DNA from: Vampirovibrio sp041737375
GTDB taxonomy: Bacteria > Cyanobacteriota > Vampirovibrionia > Vampirovibrionales > Vampirovibrionaceae
Direction: 5' to 3'
Assembly (NCBI RefSeq): GCF_041737375.1
Contig: NZ_JBGSRV010000010.1
Span: 310,001-374,000, forward strand
Length of the DNA stretch: 64,000 nt
Part shown: piece after piece, positions 17,753 through 27,328 of the stretch
How positions within the stretch are numbered: position 1 is the stretch's first letter
Layout of the letters: each line of letters begins with the position of its first letter
The notes under the pieces: model-generated
The model's input: only the letters and a program-made list of their open reading frames with translations
The model's database searches: none
What the model was told of the DNA's origin: nothing
Made by a program: the position numbers and the translations under genes

Positions 17753-18901
17753 ATGTCTTTCAAACTTTGGATGACTCGCCAGCACTATCAGCCAGGAAAA
17801 ATACCCAGCCCCTGGCTGTGGCCGCTGCTGCCATTCAGCCTGTTTTATGAACTGGCGGTCAGAATCCGGCTAACCGCCTATCAGTATGGATTGCTGAAAT
17901 CCTACCAAGCCCCGGTACCGGTGATTAGTATTGGCAATTTAACCACGGGTGGTACCGGCAAAACCCCCATAGTGATTGCCATTGCCAAGGGGCTGGTACA
18001 GTCGGGAAAAACCGTGGTCATTCTATCTCGGGGTTATGGGGCGGAAGAGAAAATCGCCTACTCCCGTGCGCTGGATCCTCGTTACGGAGATGAAGCCTAC
18101 CTGATTCAGGAGCAGGTGCCGGAAGCCATTGTGATTGTGGGCAAAAACCGGGTACAGAACTTACGGCGGGCCTTGCATGATTACCGCCCGGACTATGTCA
18201 TTCTGGATGATGGCTATCAGCATGTTCAACTGGAGCGGGATATGAATATTCTGCTGATTGATGGCCAACGCCTGCTGGGCAATGGGTTTCCCTTGCCGGT
18301 AGGCCCCATTCGAGAACCACTGCGGGAAATTGCCAGAGCCAACCTCATCTTTGTCACCAAAGCCGTAAGCCAAACCAGCATGGAAACGGTGGAAAACTGG
18401 GTGCGGCAATATGGCCCCATTCCGCCCAAGGCGCCCATTCAGATTATGCCCATCCCCTTTCAGCCGGTGGGGTTAAGGCCCATGGCCGATTTCAAATCGT
18501 TGCAAAGCCATAACACCAGCTTAACGAAATTTATCAACCGCCCCACCATTGCGTTTTCGGCGTTGGCCCAATCGGGTCAGTTTGAAAAAGATTTGCGGGC
18601 GCTGGGCTTAAAAGTGCTAAAGCACTTCCAGTTTGAGGATCACCATGTTTATACCTCTGCTAATGTGGATGATATTTTGGCTTATTTAGCCCAACAACAG
18701 CCACAAAATCCCATACTGGTGACCACCGATAAAGATTTAACCAAATTACGCCGTCTGTTGCCGGAATCCGTTCAGGATAGGGTCTATACCCTGCAAATGG
18801 TTCCTATGCTGGACGGGCGATGGTTTTACGATGAGTTTATTACCCAGATACACGGTCATATTTATTCAGGAGCGGGGCATGTCCAGTCATCCAATCGGTA
18901 A
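17753..18901 (+). CDS. lpxK: Tetraacyldisaccharide 4'-kinase (lipid A)
   Basis: LpxK phosphorylates the 4' position of the lipid A disaccharide at the inner membrane, giving lipid IVA. Seen are the N-terminal hydrophobic stretch (PSPWLWPLLPFSLFYELAV), the P-loop GNLTTGGTGKTP, VVILSRGYG, and the catalytic/metal segment DDGYQHVQLERDMNILLID. The ATG at 17753 (382 aa) is preferred because AAGG lies 8 nt upstream and it matches family N-termini. The upstream ATG at 17708 would add 15 residues but has its GGAG only 1 nt away. It overlaps the following glycosyltransferase gene by 23 bp. Its presence implies a lipid A-containing outer membrane. Confidence 0.93.
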   Translation: MSFKLWMTRQHYQPGKIPSPWLWPLLPFSLFYELAVRIRLTAYQYGLLKSYQAPVPVISIGNLTTGGTGKTPIVIAIAKGLVQSGKTVVILSRGYGAEEKIAYSRALDPRYGDEAYLIQEQVPEAIVIVGKNRVQNLRRALHDYRPDYVILDDGYQHVQLERDMNILLIDGQRLLGNGFPLPVGPIREPLREIARANLIFVTKAVSQTSMETVENWVRQYGPIPPKAPIQIMPIPFQPVGLRPMADFKSLQSHNTSLTKFINRPTIAFSALAQSGQFEKDLRALGLKVLKHFQFEDHHVYTSANVDDILAYLAQQQPQNPILVTTDKDLTKLRRLLPESVQDRVYTLQMVPMLDGRWFYDEFITQIHGHIYSGAGHVQSSNR

Positions 18902-19949
18902 AGCACGGCAGAAAATTTTAGTGATCCGGTATCGGTTTATCGGGGATACCATACTGACCATTCCCTTTTTGCGAAACCTGCGGGCCGCTTACCCCGATGC
19001 CCAAATTGATATGCTGGTGGCTCCCAATTCCGGAGAAGTATTACGAGATTGCCCCTATATTAACGAACTCATCTGGTTTGACACCACCCGTAAGCATCGC
19101 TATGAAAATGGGGCAGGCTCCAAAAAATCATTCTGGCACTATGTATCGCTGTTGCGAGAGCGGCAATACGATACCGCCTTTGTGCTGAAACGATCTTTTT
19201 CTTCTGCGGCGCTGGCCTTTTTGGCGGGTATCCCGGAACGCATTGGCTTTAACACCGAAGGCCGGGGCCTGCTGCTCACCCAACGGGTGCCTTATCGCAA
19301 AAACGAGCATGAAATTGACAGCTTTTTGTCCTTACTGAAAGTGGTTAATATTCCGGTTACCGATCGCCATTTGGAAAGTTGGTGGGGAGAGCCGGAAACA
19401 GCTGTCGCCACAGACATTCTTCGTAAAATCAAGGAAGAAGACCCTTCCGCCAGACGGCATGTGGTGGTTCACCTCACCAGCTCCAACACCGCCAAGCAAT
19501 GGCCGGATAAGCATGCCAAACTGATGGTGGAATGGCTCCTGTCTCGAAAAGATTGCCATGTACATTTTTTAGGGGCTGCCTCAGACGCCACCCATTACGA
19601 GCGTCTGAAAGAAGAAATTTTATCGGCCTACCGCAAGAGGGCCCATATTCACTGCGGTCAACTGTCGTTGTTAGAGAGCATGGCCCTGTTGAAACAAATG
19701 CACTTGGCGGTGGGCGTGGATTCTGGCACCTTGCATATGGCAGCAGCGGTGGGGGTGCCTGTGGTGGCCCTATTTGGCCCCATGAACGACCGGAAATGGG
19801 GGCCGGTGGATGCCCGCATTGTACAAGAACCCTTGGCCTGTCGCCCTTGTGGACTGGAAAAACCGTGCCGCCATGATTTTGCTTGTATGAAGAACTTGCG
19901 GCCCGAGGCTGTCATTGAGACAATCAGGGTCTATGCAGGATTCGCTTGA
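18879..19949 (+). CDS. Glycosyltransferase family 9 (heptosyltransferase-like)
   Basis: GT-B fold enzyme of the ADP-heptose:LPS heptosyltransferase family, expected to extend the LPS core at the cytoplasmic face. Motifs are ILVIRYRFIGDTILTIPFLRNLR at the N-terminus (shown in part), VHLTSSNTAKQWP, and the nucleotide-sugar site GVDSGTLHMAAAVGVPVVALFG. Cysteines near the C-terminus (ACRPCGLEKPCRHDFACM) are typical of WaaF/WaaQ relatives. The ATG at 18879 is chosen for its AGGAG 8 nt upstream (356 aa); an ATG at 18831 is also in frame. It overlaps lpxK upstream and mutS2 downstream. The donor may be heptose or another sugar. Confidence 0.9.
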   Translation: MSSHPIGKARQKILVIRYRFIGDTILTIPFLRNLRAAYPDAQIDMLVAPNSGEVLRDCPYINELIWFDTTRKHRYENGAGSKKSFWHYVSLLRERQYDTAFVLKRSFSSAALAFLAGIPERIGFNTEGRGLLLTQRVPYRKNEHEIDSFLSLLKVVNIPVTDRHLESWWGEPETAVATDILRKIKEEDPSARRHVVVHLTSSNTAKQWPDKHAKLMVEWLLSRKDCHVHFLGAASDATHYERLKEEILSAYRKRAHIHCGQLSLLESMALLKQMHLAVGVDSGTLHMAAAVGVPVVALFGPMNDRKWGPVDARIVQEPLACRPCGLEKPCRHDFACMKNLRPEAVIETIRVYAGFA

Positions 19950-22365
19950 TTTACTGGAATGGCCAGCGCTGTTTGATCAGCTTCTCCATGAGTGCTTGAC
20001 GCCTTATGGCATTCAGGAATGGGAAGCTCAGCCATTTTTGCCCAATGCCGAGGCCATCACCGCCCATCAGCAAGATGTGGATGGCTTAAAAACCCTGCTG
20101 ATCCGTTACGGGGATGTGATTAGCGATACCGGCCTGCCCGATATTGGCTCTCCCATTAAACGATTGGCCAAGGAAGGGTACCTGAACCTACAGGAAGTCC
20201 GGGCCATTATGCGGGTACTGGAGCTGGGCGGGCGCTTACTGCGTCATTTCTCTCGCAGTTTGCGAAGTGAAAGCCAACTGGAGTTCTTGTCCGCCCTGCT
20301 GGATGAGTCCGTGATCCCGGATGAAGTACTGGATTACCTATCCACCTTTGTGGAAAGCGACGGCAATATCAAGGATTCCGCCAGCCCGGAACTGTTCAGC
20401 CTACGCCAGAAGCTGCGCCATCAGAAGCAGGCCATGCAGCAAAAAATTCAGCACTTTTTACAAAACCCCGACTATGCCCAAGCCCTGCAAAGCGCCACCT
20501 TAACCGAGCGGGATGGCCGCTCCGTGTTCCCGGTGAAGGCGGAATACAAAAACAAGCTGCCCGGTGTCATTCACGGGGCCTCCTCCACCGGCTCCACCGT
20601 GTATGTGGAACCGCAGGTGCTGGTGACCATTAACAACGCCTTACAAGGCATTCAAGCCGATTTACAAAAAGAAATCGAGCGCATTCTCAAGCAGCTGTCT
20701 CTTTATTTACAAGGACACTGGGAAGCGCTGCAAACCCTGATTGACGCCTTGGGCAAGCTGGATCGCCGGTTGGCGGGCGCAAGGCTCAGTCGTTTGCTAA
20801 GTGGCAACCCGGTCACCCTGGTTCAGAGTGAACAGCTTATTGATCTTAAACAGGCTCGGCACCCTTTGTTGGTGCTGCAAACCCGCAAGCAATCGCTGAT
20901 TAAAGTGGTGGCTAACGATATTCAGCTGGGTCTGGATGGCCTGCGCACTATGGTGGTGACCGGTCCCAAGACCGGCGGCAAAACCGTGTTACTGAAAACC
21001 GTGGGACTGTTCGCCTGTATGTTGCGTGCAGGCTTGCACTTGCCGGTGGCCGAACACTCTCGCATGTCTGAATTCACAGAGGTGTTGGTGGATATTGGGG
21101 ATCAACAAAGCATAGCCCAAAGCCTCTCCACCTTTTCAGCGCATATCCATCGCCTAAAAGCATTTTTGGCTGATGAAACAAATTTAAGCCAAGGCCTGGT
21201 GCTGATTGATGAAATTGCCGCTGGCACCGATCCCGCCGAAGGGGCCGCCCTGGCCAAAGCGGTGCTGGATGAGCTTTACCGCAAGGGCGCTTTAACCATT
21301 GTAACCACCCACTTGGGCGAACTAAAACTGGATGCCCACCAGCATACCGGCTTTGTGAACGCCAGCGTGGAATTTGACGCCGAAACCCTGAGCCCCACCT
21401 ATCGCTTGATGATTGGGGTTCCCGGCGCCAGTAACGCCATTACCATTGCCGAAAAACTGGGACTGAAGGACACCGTCATTCGCAGGGCCCGAGCGGGGCT
21501 AAGCGCGCCGGTGCGAGAATCATCGGAACTGTTGCAAGAACTGGAAACCCGCAACCGACAATTGGAAGATGAACTTCAACGAGCCCGCTCCTACCGGCTG
21601 GAAGCCCAGGAAACCTATGAAAAACTGGAGTACGAGCGACAAAAGCTGGAAGCCGATAAACGTCAGGCGCTCAAACAATTTCAAACCAGCCTGAAAGGGC
21701 GCATTCACGATCTGGAAAACCAGCTGAAAGAAATGCGAAAAGCCTTTTTACAGGGGCAGGTCAAATATCCCGAAAAAATGGCTGGCAAATTGCGAGACAT
21801 GGGCAAAAAAGCGGATGAAGCCTTTGCCGATAGCCGGGAAAGCATTGGGGACGTGGTGCGCCTGAAAGTGGCGGACTTAAAAATGGGAGAAACCGTCACC
21901 AGCCGCCAGATGGAAGTAACCGGGGAAATCATCGCCATTGCCGCAGAAGCCAAGGAAGTGACCCTGCAAGTGGGCATTTTGCGGATGACGGTGCCAGTCT
22001 CCGATTTGGAACGCCCTTACAAATCCCGATTGCCCCAAAAACAGCAGCCCAAAGCCAAAAATCTAGAGCGTAAACGGCGGGTGGATGAAGGGGCCTCCGT
22101 ACTGGATGAGCCGCTGGACCCCAGCTTAAGTTGCGATGTTCGAGGCCAGCGGGCCGATGATGCCATGTTGCAGGTGGAAAAGTTTCTGGATGAGGCCATT
22201 TTAGCCGGGTATCAAGCGGTGGCCATTGTACACGGGCTAGGCACCGGCGCTCTCAAAAAACAGATTCGCCAGTACTTGGCCAGTTCCGGCTATGTAAAAC
22301 GGCATTACCCGGCACAGGCCACCCAGGGCGGGGATGGCAAAACCATTATTGAGCTTTCCGGTTAA
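19933..22365 (+). CDS. mutS2: Endonuclease MutS2
   Basis: MutS2 is a MutS-like ATPase with a C-terminal Smr nuclease. It is linked to suppression of homologous recombination and, in Bacillus, to rescue of collided ribosomes. The 810-aa product has the core/clamp helices, Walker A GPKTGGKT at ~344, Walker B LVLIDEIAAGTDP at ~422, a long coiled coil (~535-620), and the Smr domain (~730-808) with CDVRGQRADDA and IVHGLGTGALKK. The ATG at 19933 is chosen; an in-frame TTG at 19915 would add six residues. It overlaps the end of the glycosyltransferase gene by 17 bp, so it is probably in the lpxK operon. Confidence 0.96.
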   Translation: MQDSLDLLEWPALFDQLLHECLTPYGIQEWEAQPFLPNAEAITAHQQDVDGLKTLLIRYGDVISDTGLPDIGSPIKRLAKEGYLNLQEVRAIMRVLELGGRLLRHFSRSLRSESQLEFLSALLDESVIPDEVLDYLSTFVESDGNIKDSASPELFSLRQKLRHQKQAMQQKIQHFLQNPDYAQALQSATLTERDGRSVFPVKAEYKNKLPGVIHGASSTGSTVYVEPQVLVTINNALQGIQADLQKEIERILKQLSLYLQGHWEALQTLIDALGKLDRRLAGARLSRLLSGNPVTLVQSEQLIDLKQARHPLLVLQTRKQSLIKVVANDIQLGLDGLRTMVVTGPKTGGKTVLLKTVGLFACMLRAGLHLPVAEHSRMSEFTEVLVDIGDQQSIAQSLSTFSAHIHRLKAFLADETNLSQGLVLIDEIAAGTDPAEGAALAKAVLDELYRKGALTIVTTHLGELKLDAHQHTGFVNASVEFDAETLSPTYRLMIGVPGASNAITIAEKLGLKDTVIRRARAGLSAPVRESSELLQELETRNRQLEDELQRARSYRLEAQETYEKLEYERQKLEADKRQALKQFQTSLKGRIHDLENQLKEMRKAFLQGQVKYPEKMAGKLRDMGKKADEAFADSRESIGDVVRLKVADLKMGETVTSRQMEVTGEIIAIAAEAKEVTLQVGILRMTVPVSDLERPYKSRLPQKQQPKAKNLERKRRVDEGASVLDEPLDPSLSCDVRGQRADDAMLQVEKFLDEAILAGYQAVAIVHGLGTGALKKQIRQYLASSGYVKRHYPAQATQGGDGKTIIELSG

Positions 22366-22451
22366 TAATTAGCCAGCCCGTCATCAGCAACGCCTGTCAC
22401 CCGGGCGGAAATCAACTCCCGCTTCCCATGCCACTTCCCGGCTTTACCGAT

Positions 22452-22988
22452 TTAAGACGGGGCACCCGTTAACTGAGGGGTGTTGCTGGATTCAGCCTGT
22501 TTCAAAGTGTCATACAGTTCCCGAATGCTCAACCCCAATACCGGGTGAATGAAGGCGGGCGCCACATCCACCATGGGAGTCAGCGCAAAAAATCGCTGGT
22601 GCAAGCGAGGGTGAGGCACTTCTAATCCGGGTTCGCTAATGATTTGATCGCCATAAAATAAAATATCAATATCCATGGTGCGGGATAAATAGCCGTTGAC
22701 AGGCGTATTTTGATCTCTGGTGCGGCCCAGTTGCCGCTCTATAGACAGGCAAACCGATAGCAACTGAGAAGGGCTGAACTCGGTATCAATGCCCACCACC
22801 GCGTTCACAAACCACTGAGGATCTCGTTCTTCCTGAATGCCCACCGGCTCGGTTTCCAAAAACTGGGAAATTTGCCGCAGGCGAATGGCCCCATGGGCCT
22901 GCAGCAAGCCAATGGCCTGACGCACCTGAAGCACCCGTTCGCCCATATTACTCCCCAAAGCCACATAAGCACGCACTGTTTCGCTCAC
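22452..22988 (-). CDS. folK: 2-amino-4-hydroxy-6-hydroxymethyldihydropteridine pyrophosphokinase
   Basis: HPPK transfers pyrophosphate from ATP to the pterin in folate synthesis. The 178-aa protein shows VALGSNMGER at the start, FLETEPVG, PQWFVNAVVGI, RTMDIDILFYGDQ, and VPHPRLHQRFFALTPM, which hold the ATP- and Mg-binding residues. The start is GTG at 22988, with AGGAGAT about 8-10 nt upstream. It follows miaB by 43 bp on the same strand. folC lies elsewhere in the window at 43 kb. Confidence 0.96.
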   Translation of the reverse strand: MSETVRAYVALGSNMGERVLQVRQAIGLLQAHGAIRLRQISQFLETEPVGIQEERDPQWFVNAVVGIDTEFSPSQLLSVCLSIERQLGRTRDQNTPVNGYLSRTMDIDILFYGDQIISEPGLEVPHPRLHQRFFALTPMVDVAPAFIHPVLGLSIRELYDTLKQAESSNTPQLTGAPS

Positions 22989-23031
22989 GCTCTCATCTCC
23001 TCAAGCAGCCATCTCTACAACTTTTGTCCCG

Positions 23032-24414
23032 CTAATTCACTTCCGCTGTAACGCAAACCATTTCACCCAGCAAAGAAAAGGGTAGCGCCTCATTGATTCG
23101 AACCTGAACCAAGGTGCCCACTAGCTCATCTTCGCTAAAAGGGGTATCAAAGTTCACCACTTTATTGCTGCGAGTGCGCCCGGTTAAACGGCTAGGATTG
23201 CGCTTGCTTTTGCCTTCCACCAGAATTTCAACCGATTGGCCCACATACGGCACGTTCATTTTGAGAGATTGAGCCCGAATGGCTGCAATTAAAATTTGCA
23301 GCCGCTCTTCTTTGACGGCTTCCGGGATTTCCTCACCCCGAGCTTCCCAAATGGCGGCAGGGGTTTGTTTACGAGGAGAATAAGCCGCCGTATTGGCGTT
23401 GTGAATACCCGACAAGGCCACTGATTCCACCGTGCGACGGAACTGCTCGTCCGTTTCACCCGGAAAACCAACTATGTAGTCGCCACTCACGGCCACATTG
23501 GGTACTTTGTCATAAATTTTTTGAACCAAATCGTAGTACTGCTGAGAGGTATATCCCCGTTTCATGCGGGCTAAAATTTCATCATCGCCCGCCTGCATGG
23601 GGATATGGATATACTCCATCACCTTGGGCAAATCGGCCACCGCCTGAATGATACGATCGGTCAGATCCAGCGGGTGCGAGGTCATAAACCGAATGCGCTC
23701 AATGCCTTCAATTTCACTCAGTTCATGCAACAATTCGGCCAACCCGTACTCACGCTCTGTAAAATCTTTCCCGTAGGAATCCACGGTTTGGCCCAGCAAG
23801 GTAATCTCTTTAAAGCCATTGGCAGCCAGTTGCAGCACTTCCCGAATAATAGATTCCGGCGAGCGGCTGATTTGACGACCTCGGGTGTAAGGCACAACGC
23901 AATAGGTGCAAAAATAATCGCAGCCTTCAATAATGGTAACCCAGGCGGAAATATCGCTGTCCCGCACCGGCGTAATATCGTTGATATAGTCATAGGTGCT
24001 GCGTGGCTTCTGACGATCCACAGCCAGCAGGTTACTCTCGCCATCAAAGGCCTTGCGCACCAGCTCGGGCAACTCGTGAATGTTTTGGGTGCCAAATACA
24101 ATGTCGACATAAGGGGCGCGCTTGAAAATGCTCTCTTTATTCTGCTGAGAAACACAACCGGCCATGGCAATTTTAATGCGGGGATTTTTGGCCTTCAACT
24201 TGCCCCAACGCCCCAAATAGCTAAAGGCTTTGTCTTCCGCTGAACCTCGAATCTGGCAGGTGTTCACAATCAGTAAATCGGCCTGCAAGCGATCTTCCAC
24301 CCGCTCAAACCCCTCGTTTTTTAGCAGGCCCAGCATCACTTCAGAATCATTGAAGTTCATCTGGCAGCCCAAGGTTTCCATATACACTTTGCGAGGGATA
24401 TCAGTGGTGCTCAT
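23032..24414 (-). CDS. miaB: tRNA-2-methylthio-N6-dimethylallyladenosine synthase
   Basis: Radical-SAM methylthiotransferase that modifies A37 of tRNAs reading UNN codons. The 460-aa protein has the UPF0004 domain with three auxiliary-cluster cysteines (LGCQMN, NTCQIRG and AGCVSQ), the radical SAM motif GCDYFCTYCVVPYTRGR, and a C-terminal TRAM domain (~380-458). Length is typical. It is followed by folK, probably in one transcript, and separated from the upstream flavodoxin gene by a terminator. Confidence 0.97.
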   Translation of the reverse strand: MSTTDIPRKVYMETLGCQMNFNDSEVMLGLLKNEGFERVEDRLQADLLIVNTCQIRGSAEDKAFSYLGRWGKLKAKNPRIKIAMAGCVSQQNKESIFKRAPYVDIVFGTQNIHELPELVRKAFDGESNLLAVDRQKPRSTYDYINDITPVRDSDISAWVTIIEGCDYFCTYCVVPYTRGRQISRSPESIIREVLQLAANGFKEITLLGQTVDSYGKDFTEREYGLAELLHELSEIEGIERIRFMTSHPLDLTDRIIQAVADLPKVMEYIHIPMQAGDDEILARMKRGYTSQQYYDLVQKIYDKVPNVAVSGDYIVGFPGETDEQFRRTVESVALSGIHNANTAAYSPRKQTPAAIWEARGEEIPEAVKEERLQILIAAIRAQSLKMNVPYVGQSVEILVEGKSKRNPSRLTGRTRSNKVVNFDTPFSEDELVGTLVQVRINEALPFSLLGEMVCVTAEVN

Positions 24415-24512
24415 GACGGTTTTCAGTCAGCCTTTTCAGTATGCACTTTGTAGTACCACACTATCAGAAACAAGTTTCTCTCTCAAGCAAAAGGGGGTTC
24501 CAGAAGCCTGAA

Positions 24513-24548
24513 AAAAACCGCTTCCCTACAAAGCGGAAAGCGGTTTTT
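24513..24548 (-). terminator. Rho-independent terminator after the flavodoxin gene
   Basis: Perfect 11-bp stem (AAAAACCGCTT / AAGCGGTTTTT) with a 14-nt loop. On the reverse strand the stem ends in a run of seven Ts. It lies 28 bp past the flavodoxin stop and upstream of miaB, so it separates the two units. Confidence 0.85.
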
Positions 24549-24575
24549 AAAGCCAGTGCGATGCGCCTAAAGCGC

Positions 24576-25421
24576 TTATCCCAGTGCTTGTTGCACACCC
24601 GAGAGCCACTTGTCAAAGTTGGCCTCGTAGTTCAAATCGCAGTCCACACGGGGGTAAATGCGCTGAGCGCCCATTTTTTCCAGAAATGCGTCAAAATCCT
24701 TGCCGCATTTGCAAAATTCGGGATAAGCCGTATCACCCAGCGATAACACGCTAAAGCCCGTTTTGCTCATGTCTACTTTTTGCTTTTGGCAAGCTTCCCA
24801 CAAATCAATGGCGTTGGCCGGCGGCTCTCCATCGCCCCAGGTGCTGGTTAAAATCAACACTTTGTTGAAACCGGGCAATTGCTCCAGCTTTACGCTGCCC
24901 ATGCTCACCGCGCGGGCCGTCTTGCCAGCGTCTTTCAACTTATTTTCGGTCATTTCAGCCAAGCCTTGGGCGGTTCCGGTTTCAGAACCCCACAAGACCA
25001 GAACATCAACATCGCCCGCCACAATAGCGGCCGGGGCAGCCTTAGGAGCCGGGGCCGCTTCAACAATCGTGGCCTCAGCATCAGCCGCTGGCGTGGTGGT
25101 TTCCGAAACCTCAGCCTGAGGCACTTTGGGAGCCAACAAGGCGGCTTCCCGCTCCCGCTTATCCCAAGGGGTTTCTTGAGGTTTTTTCACGCGAGGGGCA
25201 GTAATAATGGCCACCAGCAACAGCACCACCGCCAATACAGGTGGCAACCAAATGGCAAAGGCCGGAACCTGCTCGGCACTTAAACCAATAATGCCCATAC
25301 TTAATAACAATCCAACCAGAATGGCAGGCCAGTACTGCAGATACCACAAGGTTGGGCTGGACGACTGTGCTGTCTCCAAATCGGATTTCGGATTGAGTTC
25401 CGGGGGGACGGGGTGGGTCAT
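24576..25421 (-). CDS. Membrane-anchored flavodoxin-domain protein
   Basis: A 281-aa protein in three parts. A polar N-terminus is followed by two closely spaced hydrophobic helices (about 28-72). A charged, Ala/Pro-rich linker leads to a C-terminal flavodoxin domain (about 135-281). FMN-binding signatures are visible: the phosphate loop GSETGTAQGLA, STWGDGEPPANA, and LSLGDTAYPEFC. This resembles the FMN half of sulfite reductase or cytochrome P450 reductase more than small free flavodoxins. No FAD/NADPH reductase domain follows, and none is adjacent. ATG 25421 has AGGA 10 nt upstream. It probably carries electrons at the cytoplasmic face of the membrane; partners are unknown. Confidence 0.88.
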   Translation of the reverse strand: MTHPVPPELNPKSDLETAQSSSPTLWYLQYWPAILVGLLLSMGIIGLSAEQVPAFAIWLPPVLAVVLLLVAIITAPRVKKPQETPWDKREREAALLAPKVPQAEVSETTTPAADAEATIVEAAPAPKAAPAAIVAGDVDVLVLWGSETGTAQGLAEMTENKLKDAGKTARAVSMGSVKLEQLPGFNKVLILTSTWGDGEPPANAIDLWEACQKQKVDMSKTGFSVLSLGDTAYPEFCKCGKDFDAFLEKMGAQRIYPRVDCDLNYEANFDKWLSGVQQALG

Positions 25422-25685
25422 GAGCGTTATTCCTGCTACTTAAATCTACTAATACTGGTTGTTCATAAGGGCTACATTACGGACAAAGCCGACAAAGCCA
25501 CCGATTGAGAGGTGAGATAGGCCTTATCAAATAGATGGACGGGCATTTTGAGTCCATTGACCCACCTTCGCAAAAGCTGCAAAAACAGTTCTCACCACAA
25601 AAAATCATATGTCATCATTGGGGTTTCAGCAAGTGAAAAGCGCAGGTTTGCATTGAAAAAAGAGCATTGCAAAGCGGGCATTTCA

Positions 25686-26561
25686 TCAAATTCGCAGATA
25701 TTTACGGGTAGAGGTGGCCGCCCCGCCACTGCCCACAATAATACCCATTAAAAACAACACCAGCATCACCACGCTAAAACTGTAATTACTGGTTGAAAAC
25801 TGAAAATAATTAAACAGCTGGGCTATGTAGTGCTGCGCAGCACTCAGAGGAAGCAAGGCAATACAAGCCCCCACCAAGCCATAACAGGCTCCCTGCAAGA
25901 GGAAAGGCAAACGAATATACCAGTTTCCCACCCCCATCATCCGCATAATCTCAATTTCACGGCCTCTGGCCTCAATGAGCAAATGAATGGTATTACTGAT
26001 AATAAAAAAGGTAAGCGTTCCTAAAAAGATACTAACCACCAACCCCACCACCGACGTAATGCGGGACACCCCTTGCAGCTTTTCCAGCACCGTTTTGGCA
26101 AATGTCACTTCTTCCACCCCGGCCAGCGTTTTCAGTTTTTCCACGGTGGGTTTAATCTGCTCCTGATCTTTCACCTGCACATGAAATGTATTGGGCAGCG
26201 GGTTTTGGATATCAGGGACCTGATAGCTTTTTTTCATATCGGCCCAGGCATCTTCCTTGGTTACCAGTTCCACGTTCTTCACCGTGGGCAACTGAATGAT
26301 TTCCGCCTGTAGATCACGAATATTCCGACCATCCTTGGCATACACCGAAATTTTGAGGGCCGAACCAATATTTTCCACAAACAACTGGGTTTCCAGCACA
26401 AATACCGACAAAGTACCAAAAATACTGAGGATAGAGGCCATGGTTACCACAATAATCAAATTCATCCAGCCGGTGCGAGTAACTCCGCCCCAGGTTTCCT
26501 GCAAGATGCGGCCAGTAATACGGATTTCCGTGGCCATGTTGTCCATGAAATGAGAACTCAT
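25686..26561 (-). CDS. ftsX: Cell division protein FtsX
   Basis: Membrane subunit of the FtsEX complex, which couples septum formation to peptidoglycan hydrolase activation. The 291-aa protein has an N-terminal membrane helix (ILSIFGTLSVFVLET region), a periplasmic domain (~65-165), and three C-terminal helices, with the conserved EIEIMRMMGVGNWYIRLPFL loop. The ATG at 26561 has AAGGAG 5 nt upstream. It follows ftsE by 18 bp. Confidence 0.95.
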   Translation of the reverse strand: MSSHFMDNMATEIRITGRILQETWGGVTRTGWMNLIIVVTMASILSIFGTLSVFVLETQLFVENIGSALKISVYAKDGRNIRDLQAEIIQLPTVKNVELVTKEDAWADMKKSYQVPDIQNPLPNTFHVQVKDQEQIKPTVEKLKTLAGVEEVTFAKTVLEKLQGVSRITSVVGLVVSIFLGTLTFFIISNTIHLLIEARGREIEIMRMMGVGNWYIRLPFLLQGACYGLVGACIALLPLSAAQHYIAQLFNYFQFSTSNYSFSVVMLVLFLMGIIVGSGGAATSTRKYLRI

Positions 26562-26579
26562 AGACGCTCCTTTAAATGG

Positions 26580-27254
26580 TTACTCGTAGACACCCTGATG
26601 CACATCACGGATCAATTCGCCATTTTGCATGGTGATGACACGTTTACGCATCTGGTTCACAATTTGGTGGTTGTGGGTGGAAATAAGAATGGTGGTGCCT
26701 CGCTGGTTAATCTGCTCCAGCAGGTTCATAATTTCCATGGAATTGGTGGGGTCCAGATTGCCAGTCGGCTCATCGGCAATTACCAACGAGGGACCGTTTA
26801 CAATGGCCCTGGCAATACCAACCCGCTGCTGCTCACCGCCAGACAGCTCTTCCACAAAAGCGTCCACCTTGTCGATCAGGCCCACCACTTTTAAAGCGCC
26901 CAATACCCGTTTCCGGGTTTCGGTGGGGCCCACGCCCAAGGCCCTTAACACGTAGGCCACGTTGTCAAACACGGTTTGCCCTGGCAGGAGTTTAAAGTCC
27001 TGAAACACGATGCCCATGCGGCGGCGCAGCTTAGGCACCTGATCCGGCTTCAATTGGGAAATGTCCACACGGCCCACCAGTACCGTTCCCGAGGTAGCCA
27101 CTTCTTCCCGGTAAATCAGCTTCATAATGCTGGATTTACCCGCGCCAGAAGCCCCTACGAAAAAGACAAACTCGCCCATTTCGATATCGAAGCTAACATT
27201 GTTAAGCGCGTAGGTATTCCCATAACGCTTGGTGGTGTTTATAAATTTAATCAT
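26580..27254 (-). CDS. ftsE: Cell division ATP-binding protein FtsE
   Basis: ABC-type ATPase partner of FtsX. The 224-aa protein has Walker A GASGAGKSS, the Q-loop FQDFKLLPGQT, the signature LSGGEQQRVGIARA, Walker B LVIADEPTGNLD and the switch histidine in ISTHNHQ. Size is standard. It is the first gene of the ftsEX pair. No clear Shine-Dalgarno sequence is seen at the ATG. Confidence 0.97.
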   Translation of the reverse strand: MIKFINTTKRYGNTYALNNVSFDIEMGEFVFFVGASGAGKSSIMKLIYREEVATSGTVLVGRVDISQLKPDQVPKLRRRMGIVFQDFKLLPGQTVFDNVAYVLRALGVGPTETRKRVLGALKVVGLIDKVDAFVEELSGGEQQRVGIARAIVNGPSLVIADEPTGNLDPTNSMEIMNLLEQINQRGTTILISTHNHQIVNQMRKRVITMQNGELIRDVHQGVYE

Positions 27255-27328
27255 GCTTAAACAGGCTTCCCAGCTCCAACAGCATCAGGAATCAGCTCTT
27301 ATTATATCCTGTTTCCAAGGCGGACGGG

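Noticed and set aside
23605..24243. Forward-strand open frame of 212 codons within miaB
   Set aside because: Antisense to the radical-SAM core; no domain.
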